This document shows positions 43,267 through 50,547 of a DNA stretch of 64,000 nt, in pieces. A program made the position numbers and the translations under genes. The stretch is taken from positions 186,001 to 250,000 of IMG/VR virus record IMGVR_UViG_3300010158_000027; one strand, written 5' to 3'. Source of the stretch: a virus. Position 1 is the stretch's first letter; each line of letters opens with the position of its first letter. The notes under the pieces are model-generated. The model made no database searches. It saw only the letters and a program-made list of their open reading frames with translations, and was not told the origin of the DNA.

Positions 43267-43289
43267 ACCCCAAAAAGGTGGGGTTTTTT
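43267..43289 (+). terminator. Rho-independent terminator
   Basis: ACCCC-aaaaaggt-GGGGT followed by TTTTT, just after the tRNA-like sequence. Confidence 0.75.
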
Positions 43290-43322
43290 CGTTTATAATC
43301 CTTACTTTTTCAATTAACTATA

Positions 43323-43330
43323 TATTTATA
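43323..43330 (+). promoter_or_regulatory. TATTTATA late-promoter-like box
   Basis: TATTTATA 34 nt before the ATG at 43365. Confidence 0.35.
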
Positions 43331-43364
43331 TTGGAAGATAAAAAAATTATAAACAAAAAGTATT

Positions 43365-43877
43365 ATGAAAAAAATAGTTAGACTAACAGAATCGGATTTA
43401 ACTGATCTTATTAAAAGAATCGTTGAAGAGTCTGAAAACGATATGAAATCAACAGATGAAGATGGTGATAATGAAATGTCCAAACAAGATGCGATAGATT
43501 TAATTGCCAAATTCCTTGATAAAAAAGTTTTACCAAAACTAGACGACGAGGAAATACGTGATTTGAAACGAAAATCAGCACCAAAACGATCAAGAGGTAT
43601 TCAAGAAGAAGAAATGGATTCTAAAAGTAGAATGTCAAACTTCAAAGAAAAAATGATGATTAGAGGTGGTTTAGGTACTGCGGCCGCTGGGGTAATCGCA
43701 ACACTTAGCGAATTCACAGGTTGGTCTGAATCTGCGATGTTATCAAAAATACATTCATTTATTGAACAGGCAGGAGCTGGTAATTATGCTGGACCTATTT
43801 CAGTAGCTATGGTTGCTGCAGGATTGGCGTTAGCTCTTAAAGGTAAAGACGTACAATACAGAAGAACAAACAAATAA
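43365..43877 (+). CDS. candidate packaged protein with hydrophobic C-terminus
   Basis: 170 residues. Shared N-terminal peptide LTESDLTDLIKRIVEE. A charged middle (SAPKRSRGIQEEE) and two Ala/Gly-rich hydrophobic segments (~101-117 GLGTAAAGVIATLSEF, ~143-160 ISVAMVAAGLALAL) follow. The pattern suggests a membrane-active internal head protein, for example one that helps DNA cross the host inner membrane; this is inferred from composition. First of a cluster running to 49477. Confidence 0.7.
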   Translation: MKKIVRLTESDLTDLIKRIVEESENDMKSTDEDGDNEMSKQDAIDLIAKFLDKKVLPKLDDEEIRDLKRKSAPKRSRGIQEEEMDSKSRMSNFKEKMMIRGGLGTAAAGVIATLSEFTGWSESAMLSKIHSFIEQAGAGNYAGPISVAMVAAGLALALKGKDVQYRRTNK

Positions 43878-43899
43878 TTAAAAAAAATCATATAAAAGA

Positions 43900-43926
43900 A
43901 ATCCCCCCAATACAGGGGGATTTTTT
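43900..43926. terminator. bidirectional terminator
   Basis: AATCCCCC pairs with GGGGGATT around a short loop, then TTTTTT. Lies between convergent genes. Confidence 0.8.
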
Positions 43927-43930
43927 GGTT

Positions 43931-44263
43931 TCATCTATTTTTTAAATAACCCTCCAAGATCACAATAACCGCATCGATTTCATCCTTGTCCTCGTCACTA
44001 ACTAAATTTGAATTTTTATTTAGGTACATGTATTTCCATAAAACGAAGTAGTGAAAAAGAAACACCAGGGACAATGTGAATAACGTCACATTAACGAATA
44101 TTAAATACGGGATAAAAATTGAAAGAAATGATAAAATAAAATTATAATTTCTTGAATTAGAAAGTGATAAAAACTTATAAGTTAATATCGTTCTTCTCAA
44201 TTTTAAAGTTGACACATTTTTATACAATTCAGCTTCTTTTTGGATTTTATCTCTGTCTACCAT
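43931..44263 (-). CDS. membrane protein with two TM helices, 110 aa
   Basis: Minus strand. The central hydrophobic hairpin (FILSFLSIFIPYLIF, then LFTLSLVFLFHYFVLW) is flanked by a charged helix on each side, with both termini probably cytoplasmic. A TATATTTG box on its coding strand lies at 44290-44283. Function unknown; similar to small SLATT-like membrane proteins in layout only. Confidence 0.6.
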   Translation of the reverse strand: MVDRDKIQKEAELYKNVSTLKLRRTILTYKFLSLSNSRNYNFILSFLSIFIPYLIFVNVTLFTLSLVFLFHYFVLWKYMYLNKNSNLVSDEDKDEIDAVIVILEGYLKNR

Positions 44264-44362
44264 GTCTTAAATTTTTATAAAACAAATATATGAATAATTC
44301 ACTAACCGGCAATTAATAAATGATATTTTTATAATATTCAAGTGAAATTAATTATTTATTTT

Positions 44363-44392
44363 TTTGTCATTGAATTAAAAAGCGTATATTTG
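44363..44392 (+). promoter_or_regulatory. Bacteroidota-type promoter, leaderless gene
   Basis: TTTG (44363-44366), 18 nt, TATATTTG (44385-44392), then exactly 4 nt to the ATG at 44397. Confidence 0.6.
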
Positions 44393-44396
44393 TTGT

Positions 44397-44807
44397 ATGA
44401 AAAACGGATATAAAGTAGGACGAGCAATATCGGATAACCACATTAAGTCGGTTAAAAAATTAATTAAAGACAAAGTTTACGTCGTGGAATCGAACGGAAA
44501 CCCTGAAGGTTGGATATTTGATTATTATATAAATAACTCGATAATCAAAATCACATCGATTAGAAAGTATCGACACGCCAATGAAAGGTACCGAGACGAC
44601 CTAAAATATGCATATGAAATTGACGTTATTATTGATATGACAAATGCTCGTCACAACTCTGATAGGTATAGCGCTAGACGAATGGGTAGTATGTTGAGGG
44701 GTCCGTTATTACGAAGAATTGATGATGAGTTAAAATATTTCGGAATCGACGCATGTAGATATGCAACAATTTCAAAAATTAATTTCCAAACGGGTAGTTT
44801 AATATAA
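44397..44807 (+). CDS. hypothetical protein, 136 aa
   Basis: Basic protein (YKVGRAISDNHIKSVKKLIK, YRHANERYRDDLKYAYEID, RYSARRMGSMLRGPLLRRID). Likely alpha/beta, possibly nucleic-acid binding because of the Arg-rich C-terminal half. Not recognised. Expressed from a leaderless-type promoter. Confidence 0.6.
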   Translation: MKNGYKVGRAISDNHIKSVKKLIKDKVYVVESNGNPEGWIFDYYINNSIIKITSIRKYRHANERYRDDLKYAYEIDVIIDMTNARHNSDRYSARRMGSMLRGPLLRRIDDELKYFGIDACRYATISKINFQTGSLI

Positions 44808-44817
44808 AAAAAAGTAT

Positions 44818-44825
44818 TACATTTG
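44818..44825 (+). promoter_or_regulatory. -7 box (TACATTTG)
   Basis: TACATTTG 14 nt before the ATG at 44840; the -33 region is weak. Confidence 0.35.
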
Positions 44826-44839
44826 TTTAAATCAAAGAT

Positions 44840-45106
44840 ATGGCGACACTAAAACACATAACGATTATTCATCCTAAATATGGGGAAATATTGAATGAGA
44901 CATTCATCGATGAGGTACAATTCAAATTGTTTTTAAAAATGATACACTCGTCTATTGAGTTGAAACAATCACTATCTACGTTCAACGGGAAGGACTTTTT
45001 GATTCACGTACCAACTGAAATCTTAAAAGAGTGTGTGGTTATAGGTGTAGCAAAAGAGGTGTCGATGGTTGATGTTATGGTTGCAAAATCTAAGTTGGAA
45101 GGGTAG
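44840..45106 (+). CDS. hypothetical protein, 88 aa
   Basis: Alpha/beta pattern (LKHITIIHPKYGEILNETF, FKLFLKMIHSSIELKQS, DFLIHVPTEILKECVVIG). No motif recognised. Followed by a hairpin-rich spacer and a terminator. Confidence 0.6.
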   Translation: MATLKHITIIHPKYGEILNETFIDEVQFKLFLKMIHSSIELKQSLSTFNGKDFLIHVPTEILKECVVIGVAKEVSMVDVMVAKSKLEG

Positions 45107-45170
45107 TTTCTTTGTTTCTCTTTAAAACAAAGTGGTGGTTGCTCGAATCACAATCCGTGATCGACCCTGA

Positions 45171-45199
45171 AAGGTGAGAGAAATCTCACCTTTTTTTTG
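45171..45199 (+). terminator. strong Rho-independent terminator
   Basis: AAGGTGAGA-GAAA-TCTCACCTT, a perfect 9-bp stem with a GAAA tetraloop, then TTTTTT. A second hairpin (ATCAC-aatcc-GTGAT) lies just upstream. Confidence 0.85.
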
Positions 45200-45208
45200 T
45201 TTGTGTGA

Positions 45209-45216
45209 TATTTATT
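45209..45216 (+). promoter_or_regulatory. TATTTATT late-promoter-like box
   Basis: TATTTATT 3 nt before the ATG at 45220. Confidence 0.45.
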
Positions 45217-45219
45217 ATT

Positions 45220-45591
45220 ATGAATATTAATGAAATCATAAAAAAGGTATTGAAAGAAGAGTTTCTAACGAATTCCTTAATATATGAGGATGAGTTTGGA
45301 TCGGTCGAAGAGGTTAACATTCTAACTGAAGCGGAGTATCAAGGTAGAAATGTGAGTCTTGGTAAAGTCATGCAGGGGGATATTAAAAAGTTTAAGGTTT
45401 ATGTTAAAAACGATAAAGGAAAAGTCGTTAAGGTGAATTTTGGATTTGGTGGTAAATCTGCACATGGGAAACGAATGGTTATTAAAAAAAATAATCCTGA
45501 ACGTAGAAAATCGTTTAGAGCGAGAATGAATTGTGACAGTCCAGGTCCCAGATGGAAACCTAGATATTGGAGCTGTCGGACTTGGAATTAA
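45220..45591 (+). CDS. candidate packaged protein with conserved RKSFRAR/YWSC domain
   Basis: 123 residues from 45220. N-terminal NEIIKKVLKEE ends in L-K-E. The mature part finishes with KVNFGFGGKSAHGKR, PERRKSFRARMNCDSPGPRW and RYWSCRTWN. I recognise this C-terminal block from conserved small proteins of marine T4-like phages, without an established function; the Cys and Trp residues suggest a compact metal- or nucleic-acid-binding fold. Confidence 0.7.
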   Translation: MNINEIIKKVLKEEFLTNSLIYEDEFGSVEEVNILTEAEYQGRNVSLGKVMQGDIKKFKVYVKNDKGKVVKVNFGFGGKSAHGKRMVIKKNNPERRKSFRARMNCDSPGPRWKPRYWSCRTWN

Positions 45592-45602
45592 AATAAAAAA
45601 TT

Positions 45603-45902
45603 ATGGGAAAAATTATAGTAACAGAAAAACAACTAGAACGGATGGTTAGAATTCTAAAAGAAAATGATCATGATGGTTCTTATATGGCAAAACAACAATT
45701 GTTTACCATAGCCACATTGGCATATAAGATGTGGGAAATGATGGAAGAGGGTGAGGAACTTGAAGATTGGATGGAAACCAAAATCGCTCAAGCCGAACAA
45801 TCAATAACCGCAGTTGTTAAGTCTCATATGTATGATGACATTGAAGATAGAGCAAAAGGTAGTGGTGGAATCGATCTGGATGGATTGATTATTGGTAATT
45901 AA
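45603..45902 (+). CDS. candidate packaged protein, 99 aa
   Basis: N-terminal KIIVTEKQLERMVRILKEN ends in L-K-E. Then YMAKQQLFTIATLAYKMWEMM and an acidic helical region, typical of small helical virion proteins. Eleven nt after the previous gene, so one operon. Followed by a terminator. Confidence 0.65.
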   Translation: MGKIIVTEKQLERMVRILKENDHDGSYMAKQQLFTIATLAYKMWEMMEEGEELEDWMETKIAQAEQSITAVVKSHMYDDIEDRAKGSGGIDLDGLIIGN

Positions 45903-45928
45903 CCACACAGTACTAAAATATTATCATT

Positions 45929-45958
45929 CCCCCCTTCTTTATTGACTGGGGGTTTTTT
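45929..45958 (+). terminator. Rho-independent terminator
   Basis: CCCCC (from 45929) pairs with GGGGG (45948-45952), then TTTTTT. Confidence 0.75.
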
Positions 45959-45977
45959 ATGTCACTCCACCGAAAAA

Positions 45978-46000
45978 CCCAACCATCTTTAGTGGTTGGG
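45978..46000. repeat. left-end hairpin of TnpB element
   Basis: CCCAACCA-tctttag-TGGTTGGG, 8-bp perfect stem. Confidence 0.65.
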
Positions 46001-46063
46001 ATGTAAGGTGTGAAATAATTTAATATTTTTTTAATAAAATTCTTCTTTTTGTTAAAACCAAGA

Positions 46064-46071
46064 TATTTATA
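46064..46071 (+). promoter_or_regulatory. TATTTATA late-promoter-like box
   Basis: TATTTATA exactly 4 nt before the tnpB ATG at 46076, so the element also uses the phage-type box. Confidence 0.4.
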
Positions 46072-46075
46072 TAAT

Positions 46076-47284
46076 ATGAAGGTTATTAACAAATCATACA
46101 AAGTTAGAATTTACCCTAATAAAGAACAAAAAGTTCTTTTGGAAAAACATTTTGGTTGTATTAGATTCGTATATAATCATTTTTTAAATGTTAGAAATCT
46201 GGAATATAAAGAGAATAAAATCAATCTGAATTATGTTGTAACGGCAAATAAACTATCAGAAATGAAAAATTTAGAAAATTTTAACTTTCTTAATGAGGTT
46301 AATTCACAATCATTACAATGGAGTTTAAAATATTTAGATAACTCATTTAGAAACTTCTTCAGAGGACAAACAAAATTCCCTAATTTTAAGAAAAAATCAA
46401 ATAACCAATCATTTAAAGTACCGGTTAATTCTACATTTAAAATAGAAAAAAATAAAATTATTATCCCTAAATTTAGAGAAGGTATCCATTTTAGAGGTAA
46501 ATTAGAATTAAAAAATTTAATTAAATTTAATTCAATTAATATATCCAAAACCGCATCAGGTAAATATTATGCTTCATTACAAGGGGAATTTAATTATACA
46601 CCTAAAGTTCAAAATGATAATAAAGTAGGTATTGACTTAGGTTTAAAAAAGTTTTTAATAACCGATACTGGTGTTAAATTTGACAATCCTAAATTCCTTA
46701 AAAAACAATTAAAAAAATTAAAATACAAACAAAAACAATTAAGTAAAAAAAATAAAGGTTCTAATAATAGACAAAAACAAAGAATTTTAGTATCTTTAAT
46801 TCATGAAAAAATAAGTAATAAAAGAAATGATTTTTTACATAAGTTAAGTCAAAAAATAGTTAATGAAAATCAAATTATCTGTTTAGAAAACTTATCTGTT
46901 AAAAATATGATAAAAAACCATAAATTAGCTCAATCAATATCAGATGTTAGTTGGTCAAAATTTGTTGATATGTTAAAATATAAATCGGATTGGAATGATA
47001 GACAATTAGTTCAGATAGATAGGTTCTATCCTAGTTCTAAAAGTTGTTCCGCTTGTCATTATATAAACGAAGGATTAACATTAAAAGATGGAGAATGGAC
47101 TTGTCCTTCTTGTAATACACATCACGATAGAGATGTAAATGCTGCTAAAAATATCCTTATACAAGGAATAAACATATTGTCTGGTTCGGGAACCGAGTCG
47201 GACATTAAACAAAAACCTGTGGAGGCGTTGCGGTTACGCAAGTCTAAGAAACAGGAATCCCATTCATCTTTAGTGATTGGGTAG
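46076..47284 (+). CDS. tnpB: TnpB, RNA-guided nuclease of IS605 type
   Basis: 402 residues from 46076. N-terminal OrfB domain (SYKVRIYPNKEQKVLLEKHF), RuvC motifs GIDLGLKKFLITD (~185), ICLENLSVKNM (~268) and HHDRDVNAAKNI (~347), and zinc finger CSACHY ... CPSCN (~324-345). All three acidic residues are present, so it is probably active. TnpB uses an RNA from the element's right end as guide; here the ORF's last codons run through the right-end hairpin. Confidence 0.88.
   Translation: MKVINKSYKVRIYPNKEQKVLLEKHFGCIRFVYNHFLNVRNLEYKENKINLNYVVTANKLSEMKNLENFNFLNEVNSQSLQWSLKYLDNSFRNFFRGQTKFPNFKKKSNNQSFKVPVNSTFKIEKNKIIIPKFREGIHFRGKLELKNLIKFNSINISKTASGKYYASLQGEFNYTPKVQNDNKVGIDLGLKKFLITDTGVKFDNPKFLKKQLKKLKYKQKQLSKKNKGSNNRQKQRILVSLIHEKISNKRNDFLHKLSQKIVNENQIICLENLSVKNMIKNHKLAQSISDVSWSKFVDMLKYKSDWNDRQLVQIDRFYPSSKSCSACHYINEGLTLKDGEWTCPSCNTHHDRDVNAAKNILIQGINILSGSGTESDIKQKPVEALRLRKSKKQESHSSLVIG
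47259..47281. repeat. right-end hairpin of TnpB element
   Basis: CCCA-ttcatctttagtga-TTGGG shares the ATCTTTAGTG core with the left end and lies within the last codons of tnpB. A guide (omega/re) RNA would be expected to cover this region. Confidence 0.6.
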
Positions 47285-47311
47285 TTCAAGAGGTAAAAAA
47301 GATTTAATAAT

Positions 47312-47407
47312 ATGGAAGACACATTAGAATTAATGCACAATGAGTTTATAAACTCAGATGAGTATTATGTATTTTTACAAAAATTAGACGAAGAACCAAA
47401 ACTATGA
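47312..47407 (+). CDS. small hypothetical protein, 31 aa
   Basis: MEDTLELMHNEFINSDEYYVF..., acidic. Its TGA overlaps the next ATG (ATGA), indicating translational coupling. Confidence 0.45.
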   Translation: MEDTLELMHNEFINSDEYYVFLQKLDEEPKL

Positions 47408-47721
47408 GTTTAGAAAAATCCTTTTCAGATTATATTGATAAGTTTTATCCACAGCTAAATGATTTAAAGTTGGGACACCTTTTTGATGGGGACACCACAA
47501 CATTTTTTTTACAAGATAAAAGTAGAGTAAAATATTTTGTGTTTTTTTATTTTAATAATATTGGGTACGGCAGAGATTTGAATTGCCCAATGGGACTAGT
47601 AGATAATCTTGAAGGGTATTTTGATAATCAAACTGAAGGATTACTTCTTGATTGGTTCATTTCAAACTATGAAATACCTTTAAGACGGTTAGTTCCAACA
47701 GAATTAGTGAAACGTGTATAA
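47404..47721 (+). CDS. hypothetical protein, 105 aa
   Basis: Aromatic-rich alpha/beta protein (FSDYIDKFYPQLNDLKLGHLF, YFVFFYFNNIGYGRD, LDWFISNYEIPLRRL). Not recognised. Ends at a terminator. Confidence 0.55.
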   Translation: MSLEKSFSDYIDKFYPQLNDLKLGHLFDGDTTTFFLQDKSRVKYFVFFYFNNIGYGRDLNCPMGLVDNLEGYFDNQTEGLLLDWFISNYEIPLRRLVPTELVKRV

Positions 47722-47738
47722 AAATATACGTTTTTTTT
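47710..47738 (+). terminator. Rho-independent terminator
   Basis: AACGTGTATA-aaaa-TATACGTT hairpin (2-nt bulge) followed by TTTTTTTT; it overlaps the stop codon region. Confidence 0.75.
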
Positions 47739-47749
47739 GTTTATTGGTA

Positions 47750-47757
47750 TATTTATT
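47750..47757 (+). promoter_or_regulatory. TATTTATT late-promoter-like box
   Basis: TATTTATT 14 nt before the ATG at 47772. Confidence 0.4.
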
Positions 47758-47771
47758 AATAAAACGATAAT

Positions 47772-48551
47772 ATGAAAAAAATTATAAAACTTACAGAATC
47801 CGATTTAACACGTATTGTTAGACGAGTGATTAAAGAACGAGACGAACGTGACGAAGAGTGGGGACAAACAGATAAAGGTGAAGAGAGACTACAGGATTTA
47901 ATTGTTGCTGGTCGACGTTTCCTTATGTACACAGGAAATGTCGCTTCGACTTTAGATTTTGACACAGTTAACCAAATGAATGAATACGAAATAATGCGTC
48001 ATGTACGTAAAAGAGGAAACGATAAGTTGGCGTCTCGTATTGAAAAGTTATTAAAACAAGAGGGGTTTGAAGATACTACTATGGGTGTTGACAAGACTTA
48101 TCCGACTTTGACTTTACCTAAACATTTAGAAAACATGATCAATAATCTTGTTAGTGATAAAACCGAAGGGTTTAAAGTCAGTGAATATGATAATAAATCT
48201 ATGTGGGATTTAGATTATATTATTGAGGATATTTTGGCTGCTATTGAAGAAAAAATAGGGATAACAAAGTTAAACGAATTGTCTGATGTGGTTCTTGATT
48301 ATATTAACGATTTATTAGATAAATCTGACATTTATCACACAGATGGAGGTGAGTTAGAGGAGGGACACGATGATTTTACCACTCGAAATAGATATGACGA
48401 CTATAGTCAAAAAAATCATAGAAAACTCCCAAAAGGAGCTGTAAAACCAGGGAAATTTGATTTTGAAGGAACATCTTTAAAATTTAAAGGTAACGATGAT
48501 GATGATTTCGATCCGTGGAGTTTGGATGATAGCGATGAGGAATACGTATAA
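47772..48551 (+). CDS. candidate packaged protein, 259 aa
   Basis: N-terminal LTESDLTRIVRRVIKER is identical over 16 residues to that at 3793. The mature part is acidic and helical (LVSDKTEGFKVSEYDNKS, LDYIIEDILAAIEEKIG) with a disordered Asp-rich tail (GNDDDDFDPWSLDDSDEE). Function unknown. Identity of the N-terminus with otherwise unrelated proteins is the main evidence for a targeting role. Confidence 0.7.
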   Translation: MKKIIKLTESDLTRIVRRVIKERDERDEEWGQTDKGEERLQDLIVAGRRFLMYTGNVASTLDFDTVNQMNEYEIMRHVRKRGNDKLASRIEKLLKQEGFEDTTMGVDKTYPTLTLPKHLENMINNLVSDKTEGFKVSEYDNKSMWDLDYIIEDILAAIEEKIGITKLNELSDVVLDYINDLLDKSDIYHTDGGELEEGHDDFTTRNRYDDYSQKNHRKLPKGAVKPGKFDFEGTSLKFKGNDDDDFDPWSLDDSDEEYV

Positions 48552-48690
48552 TATGGATTGTTAGATGAGATATTAAAGAAGAGTCGGAACACGTTAAAAA
48601 TCTATATCGATCGTGGACTAATAAAAAAAGTGGAAATATGGTCGATGTTTTAAAATTACAAAAACAATTATCAAAAAAATTTTATACATT

Positions 48691-49125
48691 ATGAAACACA
48701 TTATTAAAAAAATATTAAAAGAGGAATCGTTTAAACAAAGTCTTAAACAAATGGTTAAAGAGTTTGGTTGGGAGACTACTGCAGAAATGGTTAACGGATC
48801 GGAAGAGTTGTCAAAATCCGGATTCAACAATGATCCAATGGAATTCCTACATATGTTTAATGATTTGGATGTCGCTCAAAGTGAGATTAAACCAGATTGG
48901 TATTTAGTTAAACAAGAAAACGGAAAAAATTTAATGGCTTACAATAAAAAAAGGGGACTTCTTTACGTAGTTTATGAAAGTGTTTTGTCATTTTTAACAA
49001 AAGGGTTTAAACTTGAATACGATGAAATACTGGCACTTATAAAGAAATGGGCGGATAAGTCATACAATTTAAAGGGGTTAGAAACACATGGGGTTTACCA
49101 ATATGCTATTGAGCAGTTGGGTTAA
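48691..49125 (+). CDS. candidate packaged protein, paralogue of 33063 gene
   Basis: 144 residues. N-terminus IIKKILKEES (L-K-E). Shares with the 33063 protein the blocks around MVNGS-E-L, FNNDPM-FLHMF-DLD and KQENG-NLM. The preceding 140 nt hold only a decayed-looking 30-codon frame (LLDEILKKSRNTLKIY), no clear gene. Confidence 0.7.
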   Translation: MKHIIKKILKEESFKQSLKQMVKEFGWETTAEMVNGSEELSKSGFNNDPMEFLHMFNDLDVAQSEIKPDWYLVKQENGKNLMAYNKKRGLLYVVYESVLSFLTKGFKLEYDEILALIKKWADKSYNLKGLETHGVYQYAIEQLG

Positions 49126-49171
49126 TCTTACAAAATTATAATTAATAATAAATAAAATAAAAAGTAAAATT

Positions 49172-49477
49172 ATGAAAAAGACAGTAAGACTAACAGAAAG
49201 CGATTTAACACGTATCGTTAAACGTGTTGTTATTGAACAAAACGAAGAGGATAGAATGGAAGGTGAAGGTATGTCCATCACAGTAGAAGATATATTTGAG
49301 GGGGTTAGAGATGCTCTTGACCAACTGGGAGGATATCGAGATTCGATGAAAACAGAAGCTATGAAATTGGCAAGAAATATTATGTCTAGTATGCAAGACG
49401 ACTTGGCTTACGTTACTGAAAATTATGAGGAACAACTTTATGATATACTTGGTGAAGAAGAAGAAGATGAGTATTAA
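49172..49477 (+). CDS. candidate packaged protein, 101 aa
   Basis: N-terminal LTESDLTRIVKRVVIEQ ends in V-I-E. The mature part is a small acidic helical protein (FEGVRDALDQLGGYRDSMK, LARNIMSSMQDDLAY) with a Glu-rich tail. Last gene of the 43.3-49.5 kb cluster, followed by a terminator. Confidence 0.7.
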   Translation: MKKTVRLTESDLTRIVKRVVIEQNEEDRMEGEGMSITVEDIFEGVRDALDQLGGYRDSMKTEAMKLARNIMSSMQDDLAYVTENYEEQLYDILGEEEEDEY

Positions 49478-49501
49478 ATAACTTAACACATAAAAACTTT
49501 A

Positions 49502-49537
49502 AAACCCCCACTTTCTAATACAGGTGGGGTTTTTTAT
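49502..49537 (+). terminator. Rho-independent terminator
   Basis: ACCCCCAC pairs with GGTGGGGT; the loop contains TCTAATACAGG, as in the 4217 terminator; followed by TTTTTT. Confidence 0.8.
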
Positions 49538-49559
49538 TTTTAAAAAAGATTAAAAAAGG

Positions 49560-49591
49560 TTTGGCAAATCAAAGATGAATACATATCTTTG
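49560..49591 (+). promoter_or_regulatory. Bacteroidota-type promoter
   Basis: TTTG (49560-49563), 20 nt, TATCTTTG (49584-49591), 27 nt before the ATG. Confidence 0.7.
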
Positions 49592-49618
49592 TAAGACACA
49601 TAAATAAAACGACATATT

Positions 49619-49945
49619 ATGAACAAAGTAGAGATGTTTGAAAACGTACACCAAGAGTTTAAAAAAAGAGGTTTCGTTACTGATCCAAGAGGTGAGGCGT
49701 ACGGAAGATGTTTATACAACCCTGAAACAAATGTTTCTATCCATGTTGGAAGTATCGGTAAATCTTCAGCGGGTATCTCAGTGTTTGATATGTCAAATAA
49801 CGGTATGAACTGGGGCGAAGCATACAAAAAACTAAAAAATGGTGTAATGGTTAGGTTTAACTTCAATACCAAAACTTTTGATAAATTTTATAATACAACA
49901 TACCAAAATAGAGTAAAAAAATTGAACGTGGCGTTGGTAGATTAA
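49619..49945 (+). CDS. hypothetical protein, 108 aa
   Basis: FENVHQEFKKRGFVTDPRG, GRCLYNPETNVSIHVGSIG and FNFNTKTFDKFYN suggest a compact alpha/beta protein. Not recognised. It has a consensus promoter just after a terminator, so it is separately transcribed. Confidence 0.6.
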   Translation: MNKVEMFENVHQEFKKRGFVTDPRGEAYGRCLYNPETNVSIHVGSIGKSSAGISVFDMSNNGMNWGEAYKKLKNGVMVRFNFNTKTFDKFYNTTYQNRVKKLNVALVD

Positions 49946-49964
49946 AAATAAAAACATATCTTTG
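49934..49964 (+). promoter_or_regulatory. Bacteroidota-type promoter
   Basis: TTG (49934-49936), 20 nt, TATCTTTG (49957-49964). Drives the structured leader below. Confidence 0.6.
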
Positions 49965-49965
49965 T

Positions 49966-50162
49966 AAGACAAACAACGGGGGTGGGAAAGTTAGAGATGA
50001 GTGTCCTACTCCCGTGATAAGAAAAGAAGTTAATTGAAATAAAAATATGTGGTAGTAAAAAACGGGAAACTCGTAAAGTGTATCAACCTGTTAACACAAG
50101 ATAGTGAAACGAGAGTGTGTGTTAACTACTAAACTACAAAAAATAAATTAAAAATAACCATT
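49966..50162 (+). ncRNA. structured 5' leader or RNA, possible pseudoknot
   Basis: About 195 nt between promoter and ATG, starting TAAGACAAACAA like the 16620 RNA. ACGGG (near 49976) can pair with CCCGT (near 50012). GTTAACACA and TGTGTTAAC (near 50092-50127) form a perfect 9-bp stem. CTCGT upstream of that stem can pair with ACGAG in its loop, a possible pseudoknot. Could be a cis-regulatory leader of the 50163 gene. Confidence 0.45.
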
Positions 50163-50435
50163 ATGAAAAAATTTGAAGATTTAGAGTTTAAAAAAATTGA
50201 AGATTCTCCGTATCAAACTGGGGTAACGTCTCGAATGGTGTTCGAAAATGGGTATGGTGTATCTGTTGTTTCTCATACATATTCGTATGGAGGTAAGGAT
50301 GGTTTATTTGAGGTTGCCGTTTTGGGTAAAGATGGTGATTTAACTTATGATACTCCAGTGACAAATGATGTTATTGGGTATTTGGAACCTGAGGGTGTTG
50401 CAGAAATTATGGAACAAGTTCAAGGGTTAAAATAA
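50163..50435 (+). CDS. hypothetical protein, 90 aa
   Basis: Strand-rich small protein (GVTSRMVFENGYGVSVVSHT, GLFEVAVLGKDGDLTYD). Not recognised. Lies between the structured leader and the tRNA-like cluster. Confidence 0.6.
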   Translation: MKKFEDLEFKKIEDSPYQTGVTSRMVFENGYGVSVVSHTYSYGGKDGLFEVAVLGKDGDLTYDTPVTNDVIGYLEPEGVAEIMEQVQGLK

Positions 50436-50441
50436 TATAAT

Positions 50442-50547
50442 AGTCAGGTGGCGGAATTGGTAGACGCTAAATTAATGAGTGGATAGCGTGCCATTGGGGA
50501 AGAACCAAGAAAGTTACGCGTGTTGGTTCGAGACCAGCCCTGGCCAC
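50442..50547 (+). tRNA. aberrant tRNA-Leu-like RNA 1
   Basis: Acceptor GTCAGG/CCTGGC, D arm GCG-gaattggtaga-CGC and T arm GTTGG-TTCGAGA-CCAGC are all tRNA-Leu-like. The ~50 nt between them do not form a canonical anticodon arm; ACGCTA/TAGCGT is the best helix, enclosing 14 nt. Confidence 0.45.

Larger units (their letters stand above)
42236..43289 (+). ncRNA. large structured non-coding RNA candidate (~1 kb), ending in tRNA-Met-like
   Basis: About 1 kb with no convincing protein gene: a GTG-initiated frame at 42407-42718 lacks a family match and a leader. The base composition is more balanced than the AT-rich genes around it. It holds many local helices, for example CACTG/CAGTG near 42945, ATTGGT-cta-ACCAAT near 43050, ACAGGA-caaaa-TCCTGT near 43080, and palindromic AGATCT repeats near 42700. 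It has a promoter and leader hairpin at the 5' end and a tRNA-like sequence plus terminator at the 3' end. Size and tRNA association recall GOLLD/ROOL-type phage RNAs. Confidence 0.5.
45960..47290 (+). mobile_element. IS605-like element with tnpB only
   Basis: The tnpB gene is flanked by near-identical hairpins. The left one spans 45978-46000, the right one 47259-47281. Each is CCCA-x4-ATCTTTAGTG-x-TTGGG-like and 23 nt long. Paired end hairpins are typical of IS200/IS605 family ends. There is no tnpA, so mobility would need a helper. The exact outer boundaries are not determined. Confidence 0.65.

Noticed and set aside
45960-47290. Interpretation of the TnpB gene as a Cas12-like CRISPR nuclease
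   Set aside because: Length (~400 aa) and end hairpins fit IS605 TnpB; there is no array nearby.
48556-48650. Short frame LLDEILKKSRNTLKIYIDRG between two candidate head proteins
   Set aside because: No ATG and only ~30 codons; may be a decayed gene but not supportable.
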